DNA of 54,349 nt, from the NCBI GenBank assembly GCA_937927755.1, contig CALBDB010000091.1, forward strand, positions 1-54,349, given 5' to 3'. The notes under the pieces were generated by a model that was given only the letters and a program-made list of their open reading frames with translations, was not told the origin of the DNA and ran no database searches. A program made the translations under genes and the position numbers. Source of the DNA: an uncultured Lysobacterales bacterium (lineage in GTDB: Bacteria; Pseudomonadota; Gammaproteobacteria; Xanthomonadales; SZUA-36). Every line of letters starts with the position of its first letter. Position 1 is the stretch's first letter. Positions 35,451 to 43,854 of the stretch are shown piece after piece.

Positions 35451-36314
35451 TTAGCGTATTTCGGCCGGCAAATTGCCGGCTGCACGGTTACGTTGCAGGC
35501 ACTCAAGTATTTCCTGTCTGCGGGGCGCCAGGGGGTTTGTTCGAATGAATTCAGTAATTTTTTCCTGGTAGCCCGGATGCTTGGCCAACAGTCGCTGCAT
35601 GCTGCCGGCATCCGGCTTAAGGCCCAGCGGCCCGAAAGAGGCATTGCCATGGTGTACCACGTAGGCATCGTCACACAGAACATTACGGAATCCGCTTTGC
35701 TCTGCCCGCATGCAAAAGTCATTCTCCTCTCCATAGCCGCGCCCGAAACTCTGCTCATCAAACAATCCAAGCCGCCTGATTGCCCGCTTTGAGATCGCCA
35801 TGCAAAAGCCGACTGCAGTGGGCAGCTCCGGATATTGCGGAGTCCCGCAAGCCCTGATCGACCGGGCGATGGCATCCGGGTGACCAGGCGCCGGGTTGGA
35901 AACGCAGAATTCAGGGATGGAAACAATTTCCCCGTTGTTGGACCAGGGTGTTGCGGTTGCTATCGAATGATCTGATGCCAGGCACACTGCCAGGCTTTCC
36001 AACCACCCCATGCTTACCTCCGTGTCTGAATTCAATAAAACGACATCAGTTTCGGCTGTTTGCATACCCTCGTTCACAGTTGCAACAAAGCCGCGGTTTA
36101 CATCATGTGTCAGCAGACGGCGAAACGGTTTGGCCCCGTCAACCCAGGATTGTAAGAAAGGCCTTACCCTTTTATCCGTTGAAGCGTCGTCGATCAGCAA
36201 TATGCTTGCATCGGCCGGCACCGTTCGCTCAATGGACTGCAGGCAAGCTTGCACGTGTTCAAGGGCATTAAAAACGGGCACGATGATCAATGGCAAGGGC
36301 ATTGCTAGTGTCAT
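35451..36314 (-). CDS. Family 2 glycosyltransferase
   Basis: Predicted sugar transferase in the polysaccharide operon. From ATG 36314 the 287 residues contain IIVPVFNALEHVQ (about 9-21), LIDDASTDKR near 42-51, LLNSDTEVS near 91-99 as the metal site and GEENDFCMRA near the acceptor side, typical of rhamnan or mannan transferases. The frame is open to 36542 but that part overlaps wzt and lacks family similarity; ATG 36302 is another option. Substrate not assigned. Confidence 0.85.
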   Translation of the reverse strand: MTLAMPLPLIIVPVFNALEHVQACLQSIERTVPADASILLIDDASTDKRVRPFLQSWVDGAKPFRRLLTHDVNRGFVATVNEGMQTAETDVVLLNSDTEVSMGWLESLAVCLASDHSIATATPWSNNGEIVSIPEFCVSNPAPGHPDAIARSIRACGTPQYPELPTAVGFCMAISKRAIRRLGLFDEQSFGRGYGEENDFCMRAEQSGFRNVLCDDAYVVHHGNASFGPLGLKPDAGSMQRLLAKHPGYQEKITEFIRTNPLAPRRQEILECLQRNRAAGNLPAEIR

Positions 36315-36318
36315 CACA

Positions 36319-37506
36319 CTAGTCCTGGTCCAGCCACTTGTGGGGCAACCTGATATAGCCAACTTCCTTGGTGTTGCCGGACACGGTAAAGACCATTTCA
36401 CTGGTATCAAACAAGCGTACGCCTTCCGGGTCCATCGAATGCCCGCGCAGGTTGTAACTGCCCGGTAAAAGGCCAATTTCGGTGAAGCGCAAACGGAAGC
36501 AATAGTGCTGTTCGGACAATTTAAGCGGTTTGATGTCTTCATTATCAGAGATCATGCCGTAAACCGGGGTGCCATCCGCCCGGACCACCCCGACCACCCC
36601 GACGGGCGGACGATCATCCGGCGAATAGATATGAAGCTCAATATCGAGATCGTCACCCATGGCAAATTCGGGTGACTCGTCTGCCTGCACACCGCCCAGC
36701 ATCAGCTTTTCAATACGGTAATACGCCCCCTCGCCGGTTGCCTTCATCTGCATTTGTTTTTCTTTTGCACTGCGCTTTTCATGCCATGCCAGGTAGGCCT
36801 GAGTGACCGGAAACACATCACCATATTGCTTGATGGCGCCTTCGTGTATCCAGACGGCTTTCTGGCAAAGTTTCTGCACCACGTACATGCTGTGTGAGAC
36901 CAGCAGCAGTGTCCCGCCACGCTCCAGGAACTGTTGAATCCAACGGATGCACTTCTTCTGGAAGGATTCATCACCCACCGCCAGCACTTCATCGGTAATC
37001 AGCAAATCCGGCCGGCAAGCAGTAATCACCGCAAACCCGAGCCTGACGACCATACCGGATGAATAATGCTTGACGGGTTCATGGATATATTCGCCGATAT
37101 CCGCGAACGCGAGAATGTCATCAAGACGCTCTTCCAGTTCCTGGTTGCTCAAACCCATCAGGGAAGCTTTCATACGGACATTATCCATGCCGCTGAAATC
37201 AGGCTGGAACCCTGCACCCAGTTCAAGCATGGCGGCAATATTCGCGTGGACCATCACGCGGCCGTGTGTTGGTTGAATAACGCCGGTCAGCACCTTTAAA
37301 AGCGTGGACTTTCCTGCGCCATTCTCACCTACGATACCCAGCGACTGGCCGCGCACCACTTCGAGATTGATATCACTGAGCACTGTCGCACCATGTGCCG
37401 GCTGCCGGCCGATCAACAGGGCGGCAAAAGCCTTCAGGCGCTCACGCGACTTGTGCACGCGGGGATATATCTTGGTAACCCCCTTGATACTGACCAGGCT
37501 ATCCAT
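36319..37506 (-). CDS. wzt: O-antigen ABC exporter, ATP-binding subunit Wzt with C-terminal domain
   Basis: Drives export of a finished lipid-linked polysaccharide across the inner membrane. In the 395 residues the ABC domain occupies about 1-235: Walker A GENGAGKST near 60-68, a degenerate YSSGM signature and ITDEVLAVGD as Walker B. The C-terminal ~155 residues form an extra domain like the Wzt carbohydrate-binding module that reads the capped end of the glycan in other systems (IELHIYSPDDRPPVG onward). ATG 37506 overlaps the wzm stop by one base. Confidence 0.92.
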   Translation of the reverse strand: MDSLVSIKGVTKIYPRVHKSRERLKAFAALLIGRQPAHGATVLSDINLEVVRGQSLGIVGENGAGKSTLLKVLTGVIQPTHGRVMVHANIAAMLELGAGFQPDFSGMDNVRMKASLMGLSNQELEERLDDILAFADIGEYIHEPVKHYSSGMVVRLGFAVITACRPDLLITDEVLAVGDESFQKKCIRWIQQFLERGGTLLLVSHSMYVVQKLCQKAVWIHEGAIKQYGDVFPVTQAYLAWHEKRSAKEKQMQMKATGEGAYYRIEKLMLGGVQADESPEFAMGDDLDIELHIYSPDDRPPVGVVGVVRADGTPVYGMISDNEDIKPLKLSEQHYCFRLRFTEIGLLPGSYNLRGHSMDPEGVRLFDTSEMVFTVSGNTKEVGYIRLPHKWLDQD

Positions 37507-38294
37507 CACAGAAAGTCTTCAAAATGGCCGGAGAAACGCCGGAAAAAACGCAGCGATAACCACGAGAAAACCAGTATGAACATAACGATAATCAGTGCAT
37601 CAAGCCCCAGGTTTATCTCACCGAGCAACAGCAATTCACGCAACCTGGCCACAAACCAGGCCATCGGGTTCCATTCGGCGACCCCCTGGATTGACGCTGG
37701 TAAATAGGACGCACTGTACAGAATCGGCGTGGTAAAGAACCAGAATGTCATCAACGGCGGCAAAATCTGTGCAATGTCACGCACAAAGACCTGGATGGCG
37801 CTGGTAAACAATGCGATGGAACAGGCAAAAACCCACATCAGCAAAATAACCGGTATCGCCAACACCAGGTAAAGCCAATGGATGCTGGTGCCCATAAATT
37901 GCAATATGACCAGGACGGCCATGTAACCGGCCAGGTGCATCAAAAATGTCGCAGTAACTGTTGCCAGCGGAATTTGCTCGGTCGCAAAAGCCACTTTGCC
38001 GATGAGTTCCGCGTTGGCCGTAATGGAACCATTGGCACGCAGGACCGCCTCTGAAAAGGCGATCCACGGCCAGAAAGCTATTGCGAGGTAGGGAACAAAC
38101 CCGATGTCGCCGGCCTCGGGTATGCGGGCCTTGAATATGGTTGAAAACACGAATGCATATACCGCAAGTAAAATAAGCGGCTGTAAAATCAACCATGCAA
38201 AACCGGTCAGATTCTCCAGGTAATCCTGGCGAATCTGCCGGGAAACCAGATTCTGAAAAAAGACCCGGTCAAATTTTCTTCGCATCCCCTTCAT
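37506..38294 (-). CDS. wzm: O-antigen ABC exporter, permease subunit Wzm
   Basis: ABC-2-type permease forming the channel for the polysaccharide with Wzt. The 262 residues show six membrane helices (starting near FAWLILQPLILLAVYAFVFS), with conserved YLENLTGFAW before the first helix and the NPMAWFVARLRELLL segment before the last pair. It is 36 bp downstream of the parvulin gene and coupled to wzt. Confidence 0.93.
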   Translation of the reverse strand: MKGMRRKFDRVFFQNLVSRQIRQDYLENLTGFAWLILQPLILLAVYAFVFSTIFKARIPEAGDIGFVPYLAIAFWPWIAFSEAVLRANGSITANAELIGKVAFATEQIPLATVTATFLMHLAGYMAVLVILQFMGTSIHWLYLVLAIPVILLMWVFACSIALFTSAIQVFVRDIAQILPPLMTFWFFTTPILYSASYLPASIQGVAEWNPMAWFVARLRELLLLGEINLGLDALIIVMFILVFSWLSLRFFRRFSGHFEDFL

Positions 38295-38330
38295 AAATTA
38301 AAGTCTGGCCGGATTCAAGGAGTTGTAATT

Positions 38331-39260
38331 CTACTCTTTTTCTGTTTCGCCTTCCTGAGGATCGAGGTAGTCCTCGCCAAATTGGTCTTTTACCATTTTC
38401 AGCAGCGCCTCTTCGGTCATTTTGACTTCAAGTGAAGTCAGGCTACCCAAATAATCGTTCATAACCCGGTCATCATGCTTTTGACGTTCCCTGTCAATCA
38501 ATTTCTGCTTGACCTGTTCGAAACTCATTTGTTCTGCTTCTGTGCGCCCATCAAGCCTTATGATGTGATAGCCGTATTCAGTTTTAACGGGCTCGGAAAT
38601 CTCACCTTCTTTTAGTGAAAACGCCGTTTGCTCAAATGCAGCGACCATGTCGCCTTTCCTGACAGCATAAAACCTGCCGTTGTTGGAAGCCGCACTGGGA
38701 TCTTCCGAATACTCCATGACCAGGCTGTCAAATCGTTCGGGGTCGGCCTTTATTTGCTCGCTTAGCGAATCAGCCAGTATTTTTGCTTCCTCGTAGCTGC
38801 GCTTTTCTTTTGATATCAATATATGACTGACATCAATTTTGGGCGAAGATAAAATGTCTTTCTTGTTTAACAAATAGTATTCGTAAGCGAGTTGCTCATA
38901 ATCTGCCGGGGGTTGCGTATCCACGTAATGACTCGACCATGCAGCCGCCAGCTCTGCTTCGGCAGCCAGCTTCATACGCATTTCGATTAGCGGCTGTTTG
39001 TCAAAACCCGCTTCCCGTGCATCGCTTGCCAATTGTGCGCGGAGCAGGAGGGTATTTATGACATCTTCCACGCGCTTGCCATCACGAAGAGTTGCACGCC
39101 TCAATCTTTCCGGAATCTTATCGGCACGGGCCGCAAATTCGGCCTGTGTCACCACGCCTTTACCCCTTTGCGCCAGGGTTTCCGATGTGTCAACTGTATC
39201 GCTTGCCTGGCCAGGTGAACAAAAAAACAAAAGGCCGGATGCAATAAAAAACTTATTCAC
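38331..39260 (-). CDS. Exported parvulin-type peptidyl-prolyl isomerase
   Basis: Predicted periplasmic folding factor. The 309 residues have a signal peptide ending near GQA (17-19), a SurA/PpiD-like helical N-terminal part (about 40-150) and a parvulin domain (about 141-246: DVSHILISKEKRS, YSEDPSAASNNGRF, GYHIIRLDG). The start is GTG with AGGAG eight bases upstream. It seems to head the polysaccharide operon; EpsD-like isomerases occur in several polysaccharide loci. Its client is unknown; the exported 571-residue protein encoded just upstream is one candidate. Confidence 0.85.
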   Translation of the reverse strand: MNKFFIASGLLFFCSPGQASDTVDTSETLAQRGKGVVTQAEFAARADKIPERLRRATLRDGKRVEDVINTLLLRAQLASDAREAGFDKQPLIEMRMKLAAEAELAAAWSSHYVDTQPPADYEQLAYEYYLLNKKDILSSPKIDVSHILISKEKRSYEEAKILADSLSEQIKADPERFDSLVMEYSEDPSAASNNGRFYAVRKGDMVAAFEQTAFSLKEGEISEPVKTEYGYHIIRLDGRTEAEQMSFEQVKQKLIDRERQKHDDRVMNDYLGSLTSLEVKMTEEALLKMVKDQFGEDYLDPQEGETEKE

Positions 39261-39315
39261 AACTTACTCCTAATACGGTTGCAAAAATAAAATTTAAACA
39301 TAACGTCCAAACGTA

Positions 39316-39342
39316 AGAGAGGGCCGATAAACGGCCCTCTCT
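39316..39342 (-). terminator. Rho-independent terminator of the 571-residue protein gene
   Basis: A perfect 11-bp stem (AGAGAGGGCCG with CGGCCCTCTCT) around a five-base loop lies 54 bp after the stop codon at 39396. On the minus strand it is followed by TTACGTTT, an interrupted T-run. It would isolate the gene from the parvulin gene downstream. Confidence 0.8.
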
Positions 39343-39395
39343 GACTACTTTGAATTAGCAATTACAAGCTAATCAATTTTGCGATGCTAATGGCT

Positions 39396-41111
39396 TCAGG
39401 GTGTCGGAGCAGTCGGAGCAGCGCTGCGAGTACCCTTGTGAGTGAAGATACCGCCATAATTGGCCAGTGTATCTGAACCCTCACCCAGGAAACCATTCTG
39501 GAACTGCTGAACCGCAAAACCGGTTACCGGCAGACCCATCAGGCCACCCAGAGGTGGACGGATCAGATTTTCGATCACGCCATCTCCATCGCTATCACTT
39601 GAAGCGTCGACCAGATCCAGTCTTGCCCAACCAAATTCATTGCCCAACGCACCATTATCGATGGTTGTGAAATTGGCGGAGCCCAGGATTTCAGTCATGT
39701 GCATGTCATCGGTGTGTGGCTCAATTTCAGGAGCGCCTTCACCTGCAAACCGGATAATCTGGGTTTCATAGCACAGTGAGAAGAACGGGATCGCGTTAGG
39801 CGGCAGATCTGGCGGTGCCGGTGAAACGATCGGAGGACGCGGATCACCCGGAGGTGCATCTGCAGGCTCACCTTCTTCACGATCCCAGATGGTATCGAGT
39901 CTTACAACTTCACAGGGCTCCGTAAGGAATCCATCTTTGTCCTTGGTTGAATCTGTCCAGAACCACTCGGTTGTAAACGGAGCAACAGGGGCCGTAAAAG
40001 GAGAAGCCAGTACGCTGTCATTGAGCATTAGGTCATCACGGTAATCAGCCAAGTTGTCAAGGCCGAACTGGTGTACGTAGAACTGCTTGGTCGGGAAAGT
40101 AACTACCCACTCGGTGCCGGCGTTAACAACAGCTTCTGTGGTGTATTCGTTCATGATCTGATCATGCATGAATACGTAAGAAACAGCGTCTACACCACGA
40201 GCCAGCGTGGATGACATTGTGGTGCCGTCATTCGCGAATATCGTAGCCGTCTTCTGGCCGCCGCTATCCAGGCTTGGCAGAATTGTACCAGGCTCCTGGT
40301 GCAACGCATCAGCATCTGTTGGGTTAGCCATTCCATAGAGTGCAGGATCAGCAAAACCATTGATAGCCTTGGCGTCATAGCTGTACATGGTACCGGCGGC
40401 TACATTAATGATTGCAGCACCACCGAACAGGCCGCCTGAAGGTGCTGACATGTCGGCAAATGGGTCAGTGATCCAGTAACCGTCATCTTTAGCGGTTGCA
40501 CCACGTGTCCAGGCTTTTACCAACTGTTCACAGTTTGCAGGCACGCCGTCTTTATGCGTTGCTGCGGCTGCTGAGCCGTTTACGGGCACTGTATTACCTG
40601 AAGCGTCCGTCGTTTCTTCATCAATGATGGTGCCCATTTCGATCATTTCGAAATGACCTTCCGTAGCACGGGTGATATCATCGTAGGTTTCGCCGTCTTC
40701 TTGCCACATCTTGTCATTCAGAGCCCAGGGCAGGAATGGCTGTTTGCCACCGTCTTGCATATACAGGTAAGGAACCGTACAAGTCGTGTCGTGCGTTACC
40801 AGTGTCGGTGTGCCGGCGTCATCATAGATGGCTGCTGTCCACACGTCGTAAGCTGACATGTACATATTGAAATCAAGTACTTCACGGCTGTTTTGGCCTT
40901 CAAGAAAACGAACTTTGACTGCTTTTGCATTTTCTGAAGTATTAACAACTGAAAGAGCGGTCTGATTACCACCAATGGTGGTGTAGTAAGGGTAAAGCAA
41001 AAGCTCACCGAGACCATCAGGGTTAACGTTGACTGCTTGTGCGGAACCTACAATACCGGCGGCTCCCGCCAGTCCTGCAAGTACTGCTGCAGTTAGATTT
41101 TTTCTGTTCAT
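39396..41111 (-). CDS. Exported protein of unknown function, 571 residues
   Basis: A Sec signal peptide is clear (MNRKNL, hydrophobic Ala/Gly-rich stretch, cleavage after AQA at 26). The mature part opens with NPDGLGELLLYPYYTT and NTSENAKAVKVRFLEGQNSREVLDFNMYMSAYDVW, a beta-rich opening also seen in uncharacterised exported proteins of marine gammaproteobacteria (from memory). Further on are a few cysteines and a proline-rich spacer (about 405-425). No anchor, repeat or sorting tail is seen at the C-terminus. It has its own promoter, a strong AGGAG ribosome site and a terminator, suggesting high single-gene expression. Between the T2SS operon and a parvulin, it may be a secreted or surface protein; function unknown. 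Confidence 0.8.
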   Translation of the reverse strand: MNRKNLTAAVLAGLAGAAGIVGSAQAVNVNPDGLGELLLYPYYTTIGGNQTALSVVNTSENAKAVKVRFLEGQNSREVLDFNMYMSAYDVWTAAIYDDAGTPTLVTHDTTCTVPYLYMQDGGKQPFLPWALNDKMWQEDGETYDDITRATEGHFEMIEMGTIIDEETTDASGNTVPVNGSAAAATHKDGVPANCEQLVKAWTRGATAKDDGYWITDPFADMSAPSGGLFGGAAIINVAAGTMYSYDAKAINGFADPALYGMANPTDADALHQEPGTILPSLDSGGQKTATIFANDGTTMSSTLARGVDAVSYVFMHDQIMNEYTTEAVVNAGTEWVVTFPTKQFYVHQFGLDNLADYRDDLMLNDSVLASPFTAPVAPFTTEWFWTDSTKDKDGFLTEPCEVVRLDTIWDREEGEPADAPPGDPRPPIVSPAPPDLPPNAIPFFSLCYETQIIRFAGEGAPEIEPHTDDMHMTEILGSANFTTIDNGALGNEFGWARLDLVDASSDSDGDGVIENLIRPPLGGLMGLPVTGFAVQQFQNGFLGEGSDTLANYGGIFTHKGTRSAAPTAPTP

Positions 41112-41148
41112 TACAACACTCCTATTGTGTACACAGGGTATAAATTAA

Positions 41149-41178
41149 ATTGTATATCACGTGCGCTCGCGCCCCCAA
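41149..41178 (-). promoter_or_regulatory. Putative promoter of the 571-residue protein gene
   Basis: Minus-strand TTGGGG (41173-41178), an 18-bp spacer and TACAAT (41149-41154) form a plausible promoter. A ten-base palindrome TGTGTACACA (41126-41135) lies between it and the AGGAG ribosome site and might be an operator. Confidence 0.4.
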
Positions 41179-41260
41179 CATAGCGACGCTTATACGCTGT
41201 TATCGCATAATTGCATCGCCATCTTACGTCAAAACAAACAGCAAGGCAATCAAATTGCAC

Positions 41261-41686
41261 TCATTTTTCAGGTACAAAGTACCAGCTGCCATTTACCAGC
41301 AACCACGACTCTTCGTACTTCTGCGTGCCGCTAAATGAAGAAACACCGGGTAAAGCGCCATGCAAAGTATAATCCAATGAAATCCTTACAATGCATGTAG
41401 TTTCTTCGCATTCACTTTCAATCACCTGGGCATCGTCCCACCTGATGCGCTTCAGCAATAACGATCTCTGGTACTGCAGTGAACTTACGCTGGACCGGAA
41501 CCCGGGGGAAAGGAACTCATAGGCGCCATCAAGATCACCGGCCAGCAATGTCTCCCACCGTGCCTTGGCCCGCTCTTCCACGGCATTTTCTCTACTCATT
41601 GTCGTTGCACAAGACGCAAGCAAAAACATGGCGCATGACAAAAGCAGCAACCACGTATTGCTGTGTTTTGTAGTTTTCTTAACCAT
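41261..41686 (-). CDS. Small lipoprotein following gspD
   Basis: Family not recognised. From ATG 41686, preceded by GAGGA, the 141 residues have a signal peptide with lipobox LASC (Cys 26), then a compact domain with two conserved-looking cysteines (SECEETTC near 90-97) and a tryptophan-rich end (YEESWLLVNGSWYF), the outline of an NTF2-like or DUF4440-type fold. It begins six bases after the gspD stop, so it belongs to the T2SS operon. A role as secretin assembly factor or accessory is inferred from position only. Confidence 0.75.
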   Translation of the reverse strand: MVKKTTKHSNTWLLLLSCAMFLLASCATTMSRENAVEERAKARWETLLAGDLDGAYEFLSPGFRSSVSSLQYQRSLLLKRIRWDDAQVIESECEETTCIVRISLDYTLHGALPGVSSFSGTQKYEESWLLVNGSWYFVPEK

Positions 41687-41691
41687 CAACT

Positions 41692-43827
41692 TCAATCCTC
41701 TCCCTGCAGGGTTGCGTGATCAATTGGGGGTACTTTTCTGAATTCAACCCTTATATCTTCACTGACCGCTTTAAGATCAGCAGTATTTTCTATGACTGTC
41801 GGTGTAATCATCACGATTGTTTCGCTGCGGATCGTCGAGCTGGTTGAACTGCCAAACAAACGGCCAAGACCCGGTATACGGTTCAAATAAGGCACACCCG
41901 TACGGCCCTTGCTTGTCTGCTCGGATATCAAGCCGCCTAAAAATATGGTTTCACCGGACTGCACGGCCACCTGGCTCGAAACAGATTTGTTATTAATGGG
42001 CGGGTTACCACTGGTGGACACATCAGGGTCGCGTGCACCGGGACGGCTGACCTCTTGTGAAACATCCATATACACCAGGCCGCCGGGGTTGATTCTCGGT
42101 GTTACGGTCAGGGTCACACCGGTTGAAACATACTGTGCGCTGCTGACCACGTTGTTGTTTCCCGTCGAGATACTGGAAGACTGCACGGGCACCTGTGTTC
42201 CCACGGTAATCGTAGCCGTGGCATTGTTGCGCACCAGCAATGAAGGCGCCCCCAGTGAGCGGACATCGGTCACGCTATCCAGTGCGCTTATGGTCGCCCG
42301 TATGAACCCCGACCCTATGGGACCGGCTATGGTGGCAAACAAGTTGGTGCTGCCACCAAAAATGGCTGTATCAAAGTCGCTGCTTATTGGACCCCCATCG
42401 CCCGGTGGGACAAAGTCCGGGTTATTGCTGAGGAACCAGTTGACACCAAACTGGAGGTCCTCATTTAACTCGACATCCAGGATCTGCGACTCTATCAATA
42501 CCTGCAGCGGTTCCTGGTCAATGCGTTCTATGGCGGCCTGGATGGATGAATACTGGCCCTGTGATGCCTGGATCAACAGGGAGTTGGTCTCGACAACAGA
42601 GGTAATACGTATTTCGCCTTCGTCGGTCGTCAACACGCTGCCCGTATTTGTGCTGGCCTGTATACCACGGTCATTTGCCGCCTGGCGATTGGTATTGAAA
42701 TCGCTGATAGAACTCCTCTGGGCTTCCTGCAGACCGGGGGCCAGGGTGCCGCGACGGGTGTCGCCCCGCGGCGCTGACGCCTGCCCGCCAAACAATTGGG
42801 TCAGATAATTTGCCAGCACCTGTGCCTCGAGGTTCTTTACGCGATATACATATAACTGGATGCCGGAACCGGCAGCGCCACGGTCGAGTGTCTCGATCCA
42901 TTGGCGGGCTTTTTCCAGGTATGCCTCCTGCGGTGTAATAACCATGATCGATGCGAGCCGTTCCAATGGCACGAACCGGAACATACCGGCCAGTGGCGAC
43001 TCGGCATCAGATGCAAATATGGTGGTCAATTCAGTAGTAATCGATTCCACGTCGACGGTTTGCAAGGGGTAAATACCCACAGACATACCTGCTAGCCAGT
43101 CGACATCGAATATGTCAACGGTTTGCTGGTAATTACGCAATTCTTCCTGTGTGCCGGCGAGAAAAATCATGCTGCGGCCGGGGTCGACCCTAACCATTGC
43201 ACCGTCACGAACATAGGGCTCGAGTATGGTGGCCATCTCAGCAGCCCCGATATACTTCAATGGCACGACCCGGACCTCATAGCCCATGGCTATTGATTCT
43301 TTGCTCAATGTCGGCACCAGGTTGCCACGAACGGCCTCTGAAACCGGTAAAATGTGGTAACGGCCTTCCGTAAATACCATGGCTGCACCATTCCAGCGCA
43401 GCAGTAACTCAAGAATGGGCATCAGCTGGTCACGGGACACCGGTTTGGATGTGGAAAATGTCACCTGCCCACTGACACCGGGCCCGATTACAAATGTTTC
43501 CTGCAGCACCTCACCCAATATGGTGTGAACAACCGACTGTATCGACTCGCCCTCAAAGTTCAATACAATCTCGCCGTCATCAGAAACCGCACTGAGCTTG
43601 CGCTGGGCGGCTTCTTCATTAATAAAACTGCCACTTCCCTTTCTTATTTCTACATCATCCACACCACCGGCCTGGGATGCGTTAACCGCAGAAGTGAAAA
43701 AAGGCTCTTCACTCTGTTCACTTTCAGTCTTTACCAGGCGTTGATGCGACTCTTCCCTAACGGCCGGGGTTGTGCTGCAACTGTTTACCAGCAGCAATAT
43801 GACCGCGGCATGTATCAGTGATTTCAT
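41692..43827 (-). CDS. gspD: Type II secretion secretin GspD (XpsD-like lipoprotein)
   Basis: Forms the outer-membrane channel of the T2SS. The 711 residues start with a signal peptide and lipobox LVNSC (Cys 17), so the secretin itself is lipidated, as XpsD of Xanthomonas is. N0 (IVLNFEGESIQSVVHTIL, about 86-165), N1-N3 domains and the C-terminal secretin domain (VQVPVQSSS, SGETIFLGGLISEQ, GVPYLNRIPGLGRLFG) are present. No classical S-domain follows the barrel beyond about 25 residues. Last secretion gene of the operon, 27 bp after gspN. Confidence 0.95.
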   Translation of the reverse strand: MKSLIHAAVILLLVNSCSTTPAVREESHQRLVKTESEQSEEPFFTSAVNASQAGGVDDVEIRKGSGSFINEEAAQRKLSAVSDDGEIVLNFEGESIQSVVHTILGEVLQETFVIGPGVSGQVTFSTSKPVSRDQLMPILELLLRWNGAAMVFTEGRYHILPVSEAVRGNLVPTLSKESIAMGYEVRVVPLKYIGAAEMATILEPYVRDGAMVRVDPGRSMIFLAGTQEELRNYQQTVDIFDVDWLAGMSVGIYPLQTVDVESITTELTTIFASDAESPLAGMFRFVPLERLASIMVITPQEAYLEKARQWIETLDRGAAGSGIQLYVYRVKNLEAQVLANYLTQLFGGQASAPRGDTRRGTLAPGLQEAQRSSISDFNTNRQAANDRGIQASTNTGSVLTTDEGEIRITSVVETNSLLIQASQGQYSSIQAAIERIDQEPLQVLIESQILDVELNEDLQFGVNWFLSNNPDFVPPGDGGPISSDFDTAIFGGSTNLFATIAGPIGSGFIRATISALDSVTDVRSLGAPSLLVRNNATATITVGTQVPVQSSSISTGNNNVVSSAQYVSTGVTLTVTPRINPGGLVYMDVSQEVSRPGARDPDVSTSGNPPINNKSVSSQVAVQSGETIFLGGLISEQTSKGRTGVPYLNRIPGLGRLFGSSTSSTIRSETIVMITPTVIENTADLKAVSEDIRVEFRKVPPIDHATLQGED

Positions 43828-43854
43828 CTGATGGCACTCCCGGTATTGATTGCA

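Noticed and set aside
39396-41111. PEP-CTERM or similar exosortase substrate
   Set aside because: The C-terminus (ending TRSAAPTAPTP) lacks the motif, hydrophobic helix and basic tail of such signals.
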